NCBI GenBank assembly: GCA_024449915.1
Contig: JAMZAV010006664.1
Span: 1-64,000 of the forward strand
Direction: 5' to 3'
Source of the DNA: Sweltsa coloradensis
Lineage: Eukaryota > Arthropoda > Insecta > Plecoptera > Chloroperlidae
DNA length: 64,000 nucleotides
Shown: piece after piece, positions 31,661-44,025 of the stretch
Layout: every line of letters begins with the position of its first letter
How positions within the stretch are numbered: position 1 is the stretch's first letter
Notes under the pieces: model-generated
What the model saw: only the letters and a program-made list of their open reading frames with translations
Databases searched by the model: none
Told to the model about the DNA's origin: nothing
Translations under genes and position numbers: made by a program

Positions 31661-34600
31661 ACAATCCGTCTTATATACTGTAGTGACCTACTTTATCTAC
31701 TATTGGACAACCTGACATTTGACTAATCTAGAAGGCTGTGACTTTCAACCATCAGCCAGTTACCATGGAGATGGGATTGTTGATGGGAACAAATGAAGGG
31801 GTTTTCTTTACTGCTGGCTTGGGGACAGGATGTGTTTTTCTGTAGCTGTTCTAATGTGAAAGTCAATAAATGTTATTATTTAGCTTACTCGAATAATGTA
31901 ATCATTATGACTTCCACAATGCCATAGACATTACACACCCTAAATTTATACGATCCCTTGAAATGAAATATAATGTTTTTTAAATGTGTATAGGGTTTTA
32001 TGGCTTAAAATAAAGCTAGAGGAAAAAGACAAAAAGTGTTACAATCAGCGCAACAAGAATATTCCGTATTTGCCATTTTCATAATGAAGTTTGAAAAAAG
32101 CTACAAAATTGCTGTTTCACCTACATGGTGGTTGTTTACTGAGGGAGAAATAATTACGGTCGACCCTTCCAGAGTCCCTTCCTTCGTGCGATTGAGAGAG
32201 AACATAACTGAGTGCAAGTAGTTGCTGCATTCCCGCTAGATAAAACCACTATCGACCGCAATATGCCCGTTACTCGATTATGCAACTGTTTATGTCGGCA
32301 CAAATTGAAGCTTAGTAACAATCATCATTGTATAGTGAGTTCATTATAATAACAAAGCAGGCCGAAAACTAACCAAATGTATTTTTAAAAACGAAATCCG
32401 TTCATGCATTACCCCACAAGACGGCTTCAAAAATGAGCAAATTATTTGAAATACAGTCATATTCACAAATTTATTCTAATTATTTGGAAAACAAAATGAA
32501 AAAAACAAACTGGTATTAGGCTGCATATAACATGCCTCTTCAAAAAGAATTTTGAATCGTGTTTCTATCTACTGTGGTGTTTGAGATATCTGTGCCGCCG
32601 ATTAGCACTGCGTCGCGCGCTAAAACCGTCCTGGATACTGCCTCTTAATGCCTTTGCTACACCTGTAATTGTTTTCTTTAAAAAACACATTAACTTACAA
32701 ATTGTGGCTTAACTCTGGTTCTATTTAACCGATTTGAATACATTTTAAAGTGGTATTATCTTCAAATGTTCAGTGAAGTTTGACATTACATATCAAAGAC
32801 ATAAATTCATTTAAAAATAACTATTTGGTTGATATAAATCAAGAGCCCGAACTGTTCTATCACCAATTTTATGTACAGCATTAAGATGAGTACTTATTTC
32901 AATTGTGTTTTAACATGTCAAGTATCCTTGAAGTGCTTGGCATCTGAATTCCTTGTCCAAAGTTATCCCACCATGCATGGTAAGCCTATTCTAATGGTTT
33001 TTCCATACGTGTCCATAGTTGCCCCGTGTCTAGGGGCAACATTAGACACTTTACTTTTATTTATTTTTGCTTCTATTTCACAAATTTTGTAACTATAAAA
33101 TAGACTAGCCCTATGCTATTTGCAAATGGTTGAATATGCCATGTTTAAAAATTCAGTTTTCTACTTGCAAAACTACTAAAGTAGGCTAATGTAACTTTAT
33201 GTGTAAAATTTGTACAAAGTAGCCCTGTGGTACTTCATAGCCCATTGGCAATGCGCTGGTACATTTCCATACTGTTCTAAATCAATTTGTTTTGAAAAAA
33301 TCGAGTTAGGCATTCCAGCTTGTTCTATGTACATTTATCTAACATTTTAGCAAAAAAAAAGCAAAAAAACATATTTAAAGGGTCATACTGACGTTTTCAT
33401 TTTGTTCTAATTACACAAAAGCACCATTCCTCCGATCCATAGTGTTCCATATCAGTTGATACAGCAAAACGCTAAAATAATTAATTCCAGATTGTTCTAT
33501 ATCCACGAACCAAAAAAATGTTAGCTTTGTCACTCGCCGCCGGAGGGATCATTGAAACATAACGACTTACCACCATCTTTTTCTATATTTTATATGCCTA
33601 TCATAAGTTAATTCAGTATTCAAGTGTACCTAAATGAGGCAAATACTAAAATTATAAGAATGTCATTTAATGATTACTCATAACTTCCTTGAGAGCCCTC
33701 GCAATATTTCGGTCTCACAGGCCCAAATATGGTCGAAAAGCAATTGAGATTTAATTAGGCTTGAACGGTCAGCGCCAGTCTGACGGCTAGAAATCACTAT
33801 TTAGCACGTACAGGAAGACATAAACTATAATTTTTACGACGCTTAGTCAGAAGAAAACGCTAACAAAGTCCTGTATAGGACGTTCAGAATTTACAATGTT
33901 CTATGTAAAATATTATCAAAATTGGAGTGATAACAGGTCAACCGACTATAGTGGGGGTATTTGTTTTAAGTAAGGGGCACCCGACAGGAAAATGACGAAC
34001 AGAGAGGCTCTTGAAAAATGGATTAGTTTTTACACGACTGATGTAATGTTTGAACTATGATTTCCCAATATTGAGCATATATTTTATCCTTCGTTTTCTG
34101 CAATGTTTTACGGTATTACCAAACATTTGTATGATTTATGTTTGTGTTCCTGATTAAGAAATGTATCAGACGAATAAGGTTCAACCAGGTTCATTGCGGC
34201 TTATTTCACGACGTTTTATTTGACGCGTTTATACTTTTTCGTCTCCATTGAATCTCCATTGAAACACGCGCTAACCGCTGACCGGCCGTAGCAGCTAAAC
34301 CCAAGGGCTCTAGGGACACGGGCGGCCGTTAGGGGCGTGCCTTTTAGGCTAGATAGACCCTAAGATTTATGACAGTAGGAAATAACCCCAAGACACCCTG
34401 GCCTTGTGTCGAGAACACGGCACAATTGATTGTTTGTTTTGCATGGTTTTATGCATAATGAAGGTCTTAAATAACATGGATGGAATAGCCTAGGCCTACC
34501 TTTCTTTTTAATAGGCCCATGGCTGCAAGGCCTAGGCCTACCATGTTAGGCCTAAATATTGAAAAATTCAATGCATAGCCTAGGGCCTGGGCCCCTACAA
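31661..34600. other. No recognisable gene; weak TGTTCTA-rich repeats
   Basis: Between 33.26 and 33.52 kb, sequences such as CATACTGTTCTAAATC, CAGCTTGTTCTATGTAC and CAGATTGTTCTATATCC recur at irregular spacing. Otherwise nothing was recognised. Confidence 0.35.
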
Positions 34601-35229
34601 GTGTATCCTAAATTTGTGCTACAGGGATAGGTCTAGGCTCTGCAAATGATGTTTTGTTGTTCCCCTTCTAAACACTTTTGTGTAATTCTTCAGGTATGGA
34701 TTCGACCTTTCATTGCGGTGGACTGGGACCTGACGAATTCTCCTTGAATTGGAAAATGTTTCTTTTTCTGATGAAGAAATCATTCTTCCGTTTTTGGACC
34801 AAGATGTTCTCCAACAGAGCACAGCAATCATAATTGTACGAGTCCTAGCAGCCCAACCTGCCAGTCTACCCTTGACAATGTAACGCTTCGACCTACAGAA
34901 TTTCTGGGGACGCCCAGTTAGGCCCACTTCAGGGACACAAGGGCAGGTACCGTAGACATAATGACTTAATGCAAGAAATTCTGGTTCAGAGTTAGAAGAT
35001 GATCCAGCTGAACTCAATAGTACAGGCATACAAGAGAATCCCGAGATTCTTGTCAACCGTTTCACTCCTCAATCGGGTTTGGGCAGCTCCACACCTGTAC
35101 TAAAAGGTATAGTTGTTTAAACTGGGGACACAGAGAGTGAAAACGTTCAGACCATAGTAAGGGAATCTGTATCCAGGGTTTAGGGAATCATCTGACAGTG
35201 ATTTTCTCTTAATGAGGGCAAGGGTAAAC

Positions 35230-36952
35230 GGAAGAAACGAGCAAACCAAGATTATGGGCTCGAGTTAATGAAAAAAAAACGAGACTCAAGAGGATCTCCG
35301 TACAAAGGTTATAAAAAGGATCAAATTTCTGGGAAAAGCTTTCTTTCAGAGGACAAAAGGCTAGGGAAAAGGGGACCTACATGCACTTCTAGAAAATGTA
35401 AACATTCCAAAGTAAAATTTTGCACAATATTTTCAGAAAAGGAAAAGAAAAAAATGTTTGCACATTTCTGGAAGGCGTTGACAACATGGGATGTTAGGAA
35501 GGCATTTGTTGCAACAATGGTGGATAGCGTTTCCACAAAGCGCACTTCTGCTGATGAATCCCGTCGAAGTGCCACATTGAAATATCATTTTAAACATAAC
35601 AAGCACGACTTCAAGTTTGCAAAAAAACATTTTTTTCTACACTAGGTGTTGGAGAATGGTCAGTTCGAGAAAAGGTGCCAAGCAAGCTTGAATGGTTCAG
35701 GTATGGTGAGCCTAAGCAGGGGAAAGTTTACCAAACCAAAAATTTGATCCACCCCCATGATGAACAAGCTTTTGGAACATCTCGCCAAATTCTTGAAGGA
35801 CATTCCGAAAAAATTTCCATCACATATTGTAGGGCTCGTAGTACTAAGCTCTATCTGAACCCACATTTTAAATCCAAAAGTGATTTATACAAAGTCTACA
35901 AGGATTTGTGCGAAGAAAATAATATTCGTGCATTTTCAACTACAATTGTTGACCGCGAATTCAACAATCTAAAAAATTTGCCTTGTACACTACGTAAAAG
36001 GACCAATGTGATGTGTGTGTGGGTCACGACCATGGCCATGTAGATGAAGTAGTCTTTGATGCTCATCAAAAAGCGAAAGTGTGAGGCTCGTGACAGCAAA
36101 TCTCATGACAATGAGTTGGCTAAAGGTGATACCAGCATCGGAGTAATTACAATGGATGTGCAGGCTGTAAAGTTATCACCCTTCATCAAGGCCAGCTCGA
36201 TGTACTACAAGACAAAGCTTGTGTACATAATTTCACGACGTACAATAAAGTAACAAAATCTGTGAATTGCTACCTGTGGCATGAAGGAGAAGGGGGTCTC
36301 GATGAATCCAACTTTGCTTCCATGATAGTGGACCAGCTAACAACCACGGTCATTGAACATCATTATAAAACAGTAATTATTTATAGTGACGGTTGCTGCT
36401 ACCAAAACCGGAATATGATTGTGTCTTATGCCATTTTCCATTTCGTCAAGCAGCACAATGTCACAGTCATACAAAATTATCTCGAGAAGGGGCACACCCA
36501 GATGGAAGTTTACAGGTGTGCACGCTTCAATTGAACGTAAACTTAAAAATGTCGAAATATATCTACCAACTGATTACATTGGTATTTGCCGTACTGCCAG
36601 AAATACAGTTCCCCCTATAACGTGAAGTATCTAACCACAATTTCTTTTCCAATTTTTCTAAAGTAAGTTATTATTCTTCGATTCGTCCTGGCCACAAGAA
36701 AGGTGACCCGACAGTACTGACATTCGCTGTCTTAAATACACGCCTACTGAAATTCAGTTTAAATGAACTATAGTGATGGTTGGAGCCCACTTCCTAAACG
36801 TCCAAATAATGGGCCATTTGAAGTGACTCCATTGTATAATGCACCCCTTAAGATAAAAAAAGACAAGTTCAATCACCTGCAAGAGCTGAAACAGGTGATT
36901 TCCAGAACATGCTGGGAGTTTTACGACAAATTGCCCCACCTTTCCGGGTGAA
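35230..36952 (+). pseudogene. DUF7869-family protein remnant 2 (most complete)
   Basis: The family can be followed nearly end to end in changing frames. A basic N-terminus leads to a CxxxC region (TSRKCKHSKVKFC), FWKALTTWDVRKAFVATMVD, then after a one-base shift in a T run near 35.64 kb GVGEWSVREK. It goes on with KLYLNPHFKSKSDLYKVYKD, a TNVMC knuckle, TMDVQAVKL near 36.16 kb and the DUF7869 core. The core holds IIYSDGCCYQNRN and EKGHTQMEV (36.36-36.51 kb), YSSIRPG near 36.69 kb, and YSDGWSPLPKRPN at the end. SDGC-x2-QN and GH(S/T) motifs suggest an RNase H-like fold, hence a transposase-like origin; this is inference. Several frameshifts and stops make it inactive. Confidence 0.7.
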
Positions 36953-37770
36953 GCATTTGAATGTATCTAGACAGACATGGATACAATAATTGTAATGCAA
37001 ACATAGAAGTTAAATAGTTTATCAAGGTATTAAAGTGTACCTATTATCATAATTATTATATTATTATTTTATTTAACTGTATGCATAAAAGGCAATACTT
37101 TTTCTTTCAGTAATTAATATTGATTTGTAAGCCTAAAGACATAGGTATATTACATTTTCTTATTATTTTCATTAATTGTAATTAAGGTTGGTCTAGCCTA
37201 TATCTGTACCAAAATAAAGTGGAATGCACTGAAAATAATTTACCAAGCAAAAGTTTGAACATTTTATTTAGTAGGCCTAGTAACTATAAGGAATGGTATA
37301 AAAAATATAATTAACAATAATTTATATGGTATGTAATCATTTTATTAATTTAATCTTTTAGCTCATTAAAAAGCATTATTACAGCAAAAAAACAGGGAAC
37401 AAACTTATTATAGTAATGACAAATAGAATCAAGCAAAACCTTGTAAGTGAAAAAAATGTAATTTTATTTGTGCAAAAACTCGTATCTGACATATAATTTT
37501 TTTACATAAAGAAATGAAAAAAAAGTTGATTGAATTATGATAACAACACTCTGCCCAGACTTAAAAAAAAATGAAGCCAACAACCCAAACTATAGATTTT
37601 TAATCAGTTTTTTTTTGTTCCTGAACATTTATGGAAAGTGCGGTTACGAGGTTTTGCAATTAGGGTATCGATATGAACTCTTCAGATGTGTGGGATTAAA
37701 ATAATCCTTTTAAGTTATTCAAACCAGTTACATAAATTAAATGCATCTCTAAACAACAAAAACAGAAACC
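36953..37770. other. AT-rich stretch without recognised features
   Basis: Sequence after the DUF7869 remnant is strongly AT-rich, with only short chance frames. Confidence 0.5.
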
Positions 37771-37774
37771 AGAA

Positions 37775-38470
37775 CCATTATTGTGACACGGCTCTAATCT
37801 CGCACTGAACAGAAGCTAACACCGACCAAACAGTAACTGCACAACCTTTGCGGACGGAAAAGACAGACGACAACACTGAGATCACAAATGCTTTACTGAG
37901 TAGCAACAAAACCTTTCAGTCTGGACAGAACAGTCATTCTCTTAAAGATAACAGACATCTAACTGAACATACATTCAGCAGAAACAGAAGCCAAGGCCAT
38001 GTGCTGTGAAGGCCAAACAAGAGCGGAACTAAAAGCAGAAAAAAGCTCAGCACATAAACCGTGTCAAGGCTTTTATCAAACATTGAACAGAACGTAGCAC
38101 TTTCTGAACATCAACTCCTCAGGCTGTACAAAACAGACAGAGCACAACACTGAGATGAGCGCTTTCCTGAAAAGCAGGTCAGAATAAAGTGACAACTAAA
38201 CCTTCCAGTCTGGACAGAACAGACAACCCCCTGAAGTAAACAAACATTAAACAGAATGATGAATGAGAACGAGCACAGCAAAGACTTGAACAAGCAACAC
38301 ATACAGCAGCAACAGAAGCTAACTCCATGTACTGTGAGACCAGAGCAAAGATCGCGGACAAAACACGTCCGCCTGCGACAAGAACAACAGACCGACTGCG
38401 AGGCTCTCTGCTGTGTGCATGCAGATAGCAGTCAAAAGGTGCGGGGCGGCGAGGTCATATCGATACTCCA
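37775..38470. repeat. Repeat D copies 2 and 3 in tandem
   Basis: CCTTTCAGTCTGGACAGAAC at 37912 and CCTTCCAGTCTGGACAGAAC at 38201 mark two units about 289 bp apart. Further shared sequence includes ACAACACTGAGAT. The second unit ends GTGCGGGGCGGCGAGGTCAT, as does the copy at 1.5-1.8 kb. Confidence 0.6.
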
Positions 38471-39715
38471 TGACGTTTTTCAAATAGTGTTGATGACAGT
38501 GGCACATGTCCTTTTTAGTGTATATTTAATTGGTTGTGAGTAATATATCTAGATATGTCGTGAGGGCTCATCATAACGAGACTACACGCAATATCTAGGT
38601 GCCCGTTAGGGCGCCGCAGCCAAGCCGTGGCGCGCGCTACACACCCAAGCACCTTATACAGCAAGCAGAGTTGGGGTGATTTCGAGGTGTTACCTAGCCG
38701 TCATGTAACGTGATGTGAACTTGAAAACTATCACAATCGAGGGGATTTAGGTACCGGACAACACATGCCAAATTTGATTTGGGTACGACCATTCCTTCTT
38801 GGTGAAAAAGGGCTTGAAACATGCCCCAAAATCACTTTAAGGATGATAGCTACTGCTACTACATCTAATTCGTCAGTTTCAATCGGCCCGCGATTCTGAC
38901 CAGACGGGTGGGGCTACAATGTTCATATTTTACATGGACATTAAGGTTTAAGTAATATAGCCTCTTTTGAAAAAAAAAGTTGAAATAGTTTGCTGGAAGG
39001 CTTTTTAAAATAAGCCTTATACAGGCATACAATCAACAAGTAACTATAGTTACTTGACACTTGTTGACGGTACAAGCAGAGTTAGGCGGGAAAGTGCGAT
39101 ACGTAAACAAATAGCGGACATTTTAAATTTTTCTTCTTTGTGTGGAACGAGAAAAGGTGTCATTATACTCTCATAAAACAAATCAGAAACCGTCCCTGGC
39201 CTAGGCCCAGATGTAGAAAATTATTTATAATACAACAGTGTAGGTCTAAAGTTCCATTAGGCTATAGGACTAGATAAAATTAATACTAACATTACATGTT
39301 TGACAAGCCCTAGGCCTTTCTTAGCCAACCCTAGGCCAGCACAACCTTGTTCTGACACACTTCCCGCACAAATAACCAGTTTTGATAACTAAAAGCCTAA
39401 TGCAGATAAACAATAGTATGATTGTCCACCTAGGCTATACAAAAATGTACGGAAATAATACACCTATTTATTTATTTCAATGATCTCACGCAAAACTCCT
39501 GTCACTATATAAAAACGTTAAACAAAAACTGTGCAAATTTTAAATATTCTTTTGTTAAACTGTTAATTAACATGGCTGTGGATGCAGTGAAATAGGTGTA
39601 AAATAACATTAGTTGTGCGTTTGTTGTTGCATGGGAAAGTTTTAATTGGATGTGAGTTGCCTAGACTTAACCAGTCCTTATACCGTCGTTATACTATAGT
39701 TATACCACCTATACC
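38471..39715. other. No recognisable feature
   Basis: This is unique-looking sequence between repeat D and the LTR. No domain was recognised on either strand. Confidence 0.45.
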
Positions 39716-39720
39716 TATTA

Positions 39721-39939
39721 TGTTCGGGAACCTCCAAACAGGGATAAACAACAGATAGAAGAGTACAGTTACAGACCTTGGTTTATTGCAGCAGACAGTA
39801 CATGTTTCACACAGCGACTCGCTCGAACGACTGCGAGCCGAGAGCCGGTCTATCACTGGCCGACCTCGTACAGTGAGGGGTGAGGAGGGGTCGGGCCGTG
39901 ACGTAACATACATGACGTAAATACATAGCATACATGACA
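39721..39939 (-). repeat. 3' LTR of a Gypsy element (219 bp)
   Basis: On the minus strand it starts TGTCATGTATGC and ends CCCGAACA, so it has TG...CA ends. It includes GCAATAAACC as a polyadenylation signal (39.77-39.79 kb). A purine-rich AAGGGAGGA tract lies just before its start, as expected for the polypurine tract. Gypsy integrase lies upstream on the same strand. No 5' LTR partner was found, so the far end rests on the CA terminus. Confidence 0.65.
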
Positions 39940-39964
39940 TTCCTCCCTTACTAGAATTTGAATA

Positions 39965-40108
39965 GGCCTATGGTGTATATGTTATAAAGATAATACAATT
40001 TATACAATACCACTAATAATAAAGATTATGCATATAATAAGACAATACAATTTATAATATCGATACGGGCCTATGGTGTATATGTTATAAAGATAATACA
40101 ATTTATAA
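39965..40108. repeat. 40-bp direct repeat in the Gypsy 3' region
   Basis: GGCCTATGGTGTATATGTTA plus 20 bp occurs at 39965 and at 40068 (spacing 103 bp), between the integrase stop and the LTR. Confidence 0.7.
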
Positions 40109-40160
40109 TATAGATACAACTGCAACTAAATTCAATACATTGCAGATTTGCCGGTTAGTT

Positions 40161-41752
40161 TTACAAATTCAACTTGAGTGGGACATTACTGCTGGATCTT
40201 CTCAGTACAGGAGTTGTCACTATAGGCTGAGTTTGGGGTAGGTTTGGACTTCGGTTGATCGGACTATGTGGAACAATGGAGGGTGACTGTATTGGCCCCT
40301 GCTGATGAGGTGCTGGGTGGGGTGCTGACGCGACAGGAGATGGAGCTGGGTGCTTCATGACTGGTGGTGACTGTACAACGGGTATAGACGGTTCATTTTG
40401 GTTTGTTGGTTGTGGAATACTGTTGGGGTATAGGGGACATTTTACATAGGGTTTCATTTGATTCATATGTACTATGCGAATCTGACCACCTATCTCTACT
40501 AGATATGTTGTGGCACTCAGACATTTTTTAATGACTCCATGCTCTGGTTTGTTTTGTGGTTGTACTCTTACCAATACTTCACTGTTTTCAATGAATTTGA
40601 AAAGCTGTGTTGAGAACGGAACATCACCATAATGTGGTTTAATCAAAGATAGCAGCGTTCGAGGTTTTCGTTTTAATAAAAGCTCTGACGGGCTGATATT
40701 TTTGTCCGACATCGGTGTAGTCCGGTAAGTCAATAGTATGTCGTTCAATATCTCTTGAATCTGACTTCTAGAACCACATAAGGTTTTTAACTTAAGCTCC
40801 TTTGATAAAGATTTCTTTATCGTTTGTACCGCTCTTTCCACGGCACCATTTGAATTTGGGTGGTATGGAGGACTTTTAACTACAGTTATTCCATGTGAAG
40901 AACAAAAATTTACAAATTCAATAGAAACTATATGGGGGTCCATTATCGGATACCAATTGATGGGGATAACCGAACATGCTAAAACAATGAGCTAACTTTT
41001 TAATAACTTCTTTAGCATCAGTGCCTTGTGACATTTGCCACACATCTATCCATCTAGACGCACTGTCTATTAATATTAGGAAGGTGTTTTTATCCTTAAC
41101 AAAAAAATCTATATGTACTCTGTACCAGGGTTCTACCCTTTGGCCATTTTACAGTAACATTAAAGCTTGGTTTAAAGTTAACTATTTGACATTCTTCGCA
41201 TGATTTCACCTTTTGTTCAATATCCTTATTGAGTGACGGCCACCAGCATACATTTTCTCGCTAATGCCTTCATACGAACTATGCCTGGGTGTTGCACATG
41301 TAGCATATCTAACAGCATTTCTTGTAATGATGAGGGTATTAAAACCTTACAACCTGCTAGGATACAATGTTGCTCTAAAGATAATTCAAACCTTTTTTTT
41401 GAAAAATGGTACTAAAGCTACATCCGTAACATGGTTTGGCCAACCATTCCTAGTAAAATTCAAAACCTTGGACAGTGTTTGATCCAAGCTGGTTTCTCTT
41501 GCAATTTCAACAAAAAGTTAACGGAACTCACTATTACCTCCATTATAGTTTCATCCTCAATAAGCTCTTTTTGTATTGACAGCCTTGACAGGGCATCTGC
41601 AGGACACATCAAGGATGCCTTGCAATACATGATTTTGTAATTATAGGCCGACAATATTATAGCCCATCTTTGAAGCCTTGATGCCGCAACCGTGGGAATA
41701 TTTTTGTTCACAGCAAAAATATGTCTCAAGGGTTGGTGATCCGTAGCTTAAG
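40161..41752 (-). pseudogene. Ty3/Gypsy pol 3' half: RNase H, integrase
   Basis: Reading leftward, RNase H comes first (TDHQPLRHIF, ASRLQRWAIILSAYNYKI, CPADALSRL; 41.75-41.54 kb). The integrase zinc-binding region follows near 41.3-41.15 kb (HPGIVRMKALAR, SCEECQ), then the catalytic core with HIDFF, LILIDSASRWIDVWQM and VSDNGPP. After a one-base shift an intact 260-residue frame (40943-40161) holds YHPNSNGAVERAVQTIKKSL, whose E36 is the third catalytic residue. The protein ends in a long proline/serine-rich tail. At least two frameshifts are present. The reverse transcriptase is cut off at 41752. The 3' LTR follows at 39.72-39.94 kb. Confidence 0.8.
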
Positions 41753-41896
41753 TAAAGGGCTGTCCCCCACCACCCCACCAACCACCCTCATCTCTTTGAC
41801 CCACTGATACTTTTCCCTTATTCCTAGACACACAATGTGGGTTCACCTGAGAACTGGTGTTAAGATATTTTAAGTCAGCTGAACCTGAAGCCTGCA
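41753..41896. other. Junction between Gypsy pol and the next ORF
   Basis: It contains a C-rich run and no recognised feature. Confidence 0.3.
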
Positions 41897-42700
41897 TTGA
41901 CAACAACACCAGTAGGATTAATAGGCCCAGGCCTACCGTTAGCTTCCACAGAACCCATAGCATCAACCAGTCAAGATACCAGTACAAGTCTTTTAACTTT
42001 TGAAACAGATATGAGCGTGGGCGAAGTTCCAGAGCCAACCGTAAATGTAACTTTGAACATGACAGACACCGAATCCACAAATCTTTTAAGATACGAGTCG
42101 TTTGGAGCTTCAGAATCACTAAAACTTTTACCACATCAGTCTTTAAGCCTACCCGCAGCAGATCTCACTTCGCCAATGAATGAATCTGGATTAACAGAGG
42201 AACCGCAGTGGGCAAGTACTCCAGAACAATTAACCGGATCAGGATATCAAAGTCGCAATGAGCGAACACCAAGGTCAGTTTCCCGTTTTCCATCTCGATC
42301 TCCTTCTTCAACACCTGCATTTCAATCACCAACCCACCCAAAGAAGAGGCAATCAATTGCAAAACACAAACTTAAACGTGCCATATTAACAGCAATTGAC
42401 GCCACCCGAGTAAAAGATCTCACTCCTAAAAAACAGAAAAATGCACTTGGAGATTGTTAGAAGCCAGAAAACGGATAAATGCTTTGAAAAATAGATGCCA
42501 TCAGATGCAGGTAGGCCTGAAAGATTACACTCTACACTCTACAATTTAATTCTACACTCAACCAGGGAATTGAAAATTCCGTATTGCCAGTAGTTGCTCG
42601 TTTGTTTAATAGCCTACTCTAGAATAAGAAACCACGAGAGAGGCGCTACACAATGGACGACAAGGTTCTTGCTGTCATTTTACAAAAGAGGCCACAATAC
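41897..42700 (+). pseudogene. Possible P-element/THAP9-like protein remnant
   Basis: A 187-codon open frame (41897-42460) starts at a non-ATG codon within a longer frame. It is rich in Ser/Thr/Pro and then basic (SPTHPKKRQSIAKHKLKRAI, DLTPKKQKNAL). In a second frame LLEARKRINALKNRCHQMQ follows, and near 42.62-42.71 kb NKKPRERRYTMDDKVLAVIL. A basic LTPxKxK block, a short coiled coil and then RRYT-x-DKVLA resemble the region after the THAP domain in P-element-like transposases. The similarity is limited to these motifs; a host protein remnant is possible. Confidence 0.4.
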
Positions 42701-42799
42701 ATACTCAAAATAGCAGATAGTGTTTATGTAATCTGATGACAAGCACATCCGATGTGTGTTTGAAAAGTGGTTGAAAGAACAACTGAATCCAAACTACCC

Positions 42800-43110
42800 A
42801 ACGCCAATTGTGTAATCGTGATGGAAAAAACAGGTATCACTCACGTTTACTAAAAACAAATACCAACAATGTCCACCACCAAACAAACGATGATTTACTT
42901 CATGTTACAAGAAATAAAGTCTTTGCAGAACAATTCGTTAATGCACGTGCACAAAGGTCATCAAGGAATTGCCAAGTGTCGAGCAAGAGCCAGCCAGACA
43001 GGCCTGCTGGTGGCCGGGAATTTCCAAGTCTGTCGAAGAAATGGTGCGATCCTGCGCACAATACGTGCAACACAGTAGCAATTGTCACGAGCCTCTAATC
43101 TCTTCAGAGT
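42800..43110 (+). pseudogene. Ty3/Gypsy integrase zinc-binding region scrap
   Basis: LMHVHKGHQGIAKCRARA and, in a shifted frame, ACWWPGISKSVEEMVRSCAQ match the HHCC domain that opens Gypsy integrases. It is on the plus strand, opposite to the element at 40-41.7 kb, and belongs to another family. No catalytic core follows. Confidence 0.65.
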
Positions 43111-43737
43111 TTTACAAGATCAAATTAATAATTTCTCAGAGGGAGTGTGGCAGACATGGAAATAAATCCCTTAGAAGGTCCATCGGATTAAGTAATTGAA
43201 GGTATCGAAATAGACATTCTGCCAAATGGGGTTGCTGAAAACTCAACTGATGACAGTGGAAGCGAGAGTAGCAGCTCCTGTCACAGTGATTATATTCCCG
43301 TCGATAGCACAAGTACAAGTACGATAGCACAAGTACAAGTGAAACGGAGCCACATTTAAAAGAAACACTACTTTCCAACCAGCCAACTGCAATAGTAAAA
43401 AGAAAAATGAAAACAAGGAAAATCTGTAATAACACACCTAATATCAGTTGAGTGTAGTCCGATTCAGAGTTATCCTAGGAGAATACTATGACTACGTCTC
43501 AAAAGAAAACCTCAAAAGTACAAATACAAATAGCAAAAAAACTCGAAATCTTAAAAGGTATACAATTCAAAGCACGCTTGTTTTTTGTGTTTCAAACTAG
43601 TTTAAAAAATTACGAGGCATATTGAGTCGTGCCATTCAAAACGACTTAACCGTTGCTCGAGTCCTTGCTATGCCTATTCGAACTGCAGAAAGAAAAGCCG
43701 AGTTGACAAAAGCTGCAAAGTGCTGGGGATTTCCATT
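43111..43737. other. Mostly unrecognised; short tandem duplication
   Basis: GATAGCACAAGTACAAGTAC and a near-copy lie side by side at about 43.30-43.34 kb. Nothing else is recognised. Confidence 0.4.
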
Positions 43738-44025
43738 ATAATATGACTTTGGAGCCGTCCTAGCAACGAAGCACATAATAAATTCAGAGTTGTTCTGAAT
43801 CGGCCTTGTTGATTCTGGCGTTGATCCGTGGGTGTTTGCTCTGTCCATACCACTGATTGCCATATTTCCTATTAAAAAAATATCGATCTTTGGTTGGTTA
43901 TCGCTCACTCGTCGATTGCGTCGGGGCCTACAGGGTTGGCTTGGTCGCTTTGATTTACTGTCCCCCACTGAAATTCAGTTATATAACTGAGTGGGTAGAC
44001 TCTAAATACAATTTATTTATTTATT
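43738..44025 (+). repeat. SINE B/C copy (lacking tRNA head)
   Basis: The SINE B tail (GACTTTGGAGCCGTCCTAGC, AATTCAGAGTTGTTC) runs directly into the C segment (TTGTTGATTCTGGCGTTGATC, AAATATCGATCTTTGGTTGG). It ends TACAATTTATTTATTTATTA. The C part is inverted relative to the copy inside gag at 19.6-19.8 kb. Confidence 0.7.

Noticed and set aside
33535..33565. GGAGGGATCATTGAAAC resembling the 18S 3' end/ITS1 start
   Set aside because: Only about 15 bases are similar, with mismatches and no flanking rRNA sequence.
34619..35065. 148-codon minus-strand frame
   Set aside because: No known domain, and it lies just upstream of the plus-strand DUF7869 remnant, whose N-terminal region may extend antisense to it.
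43636..43968. 110-codon minus-strand frame
   Set aside because: Most of it is the SINE B/C copy read backwards.
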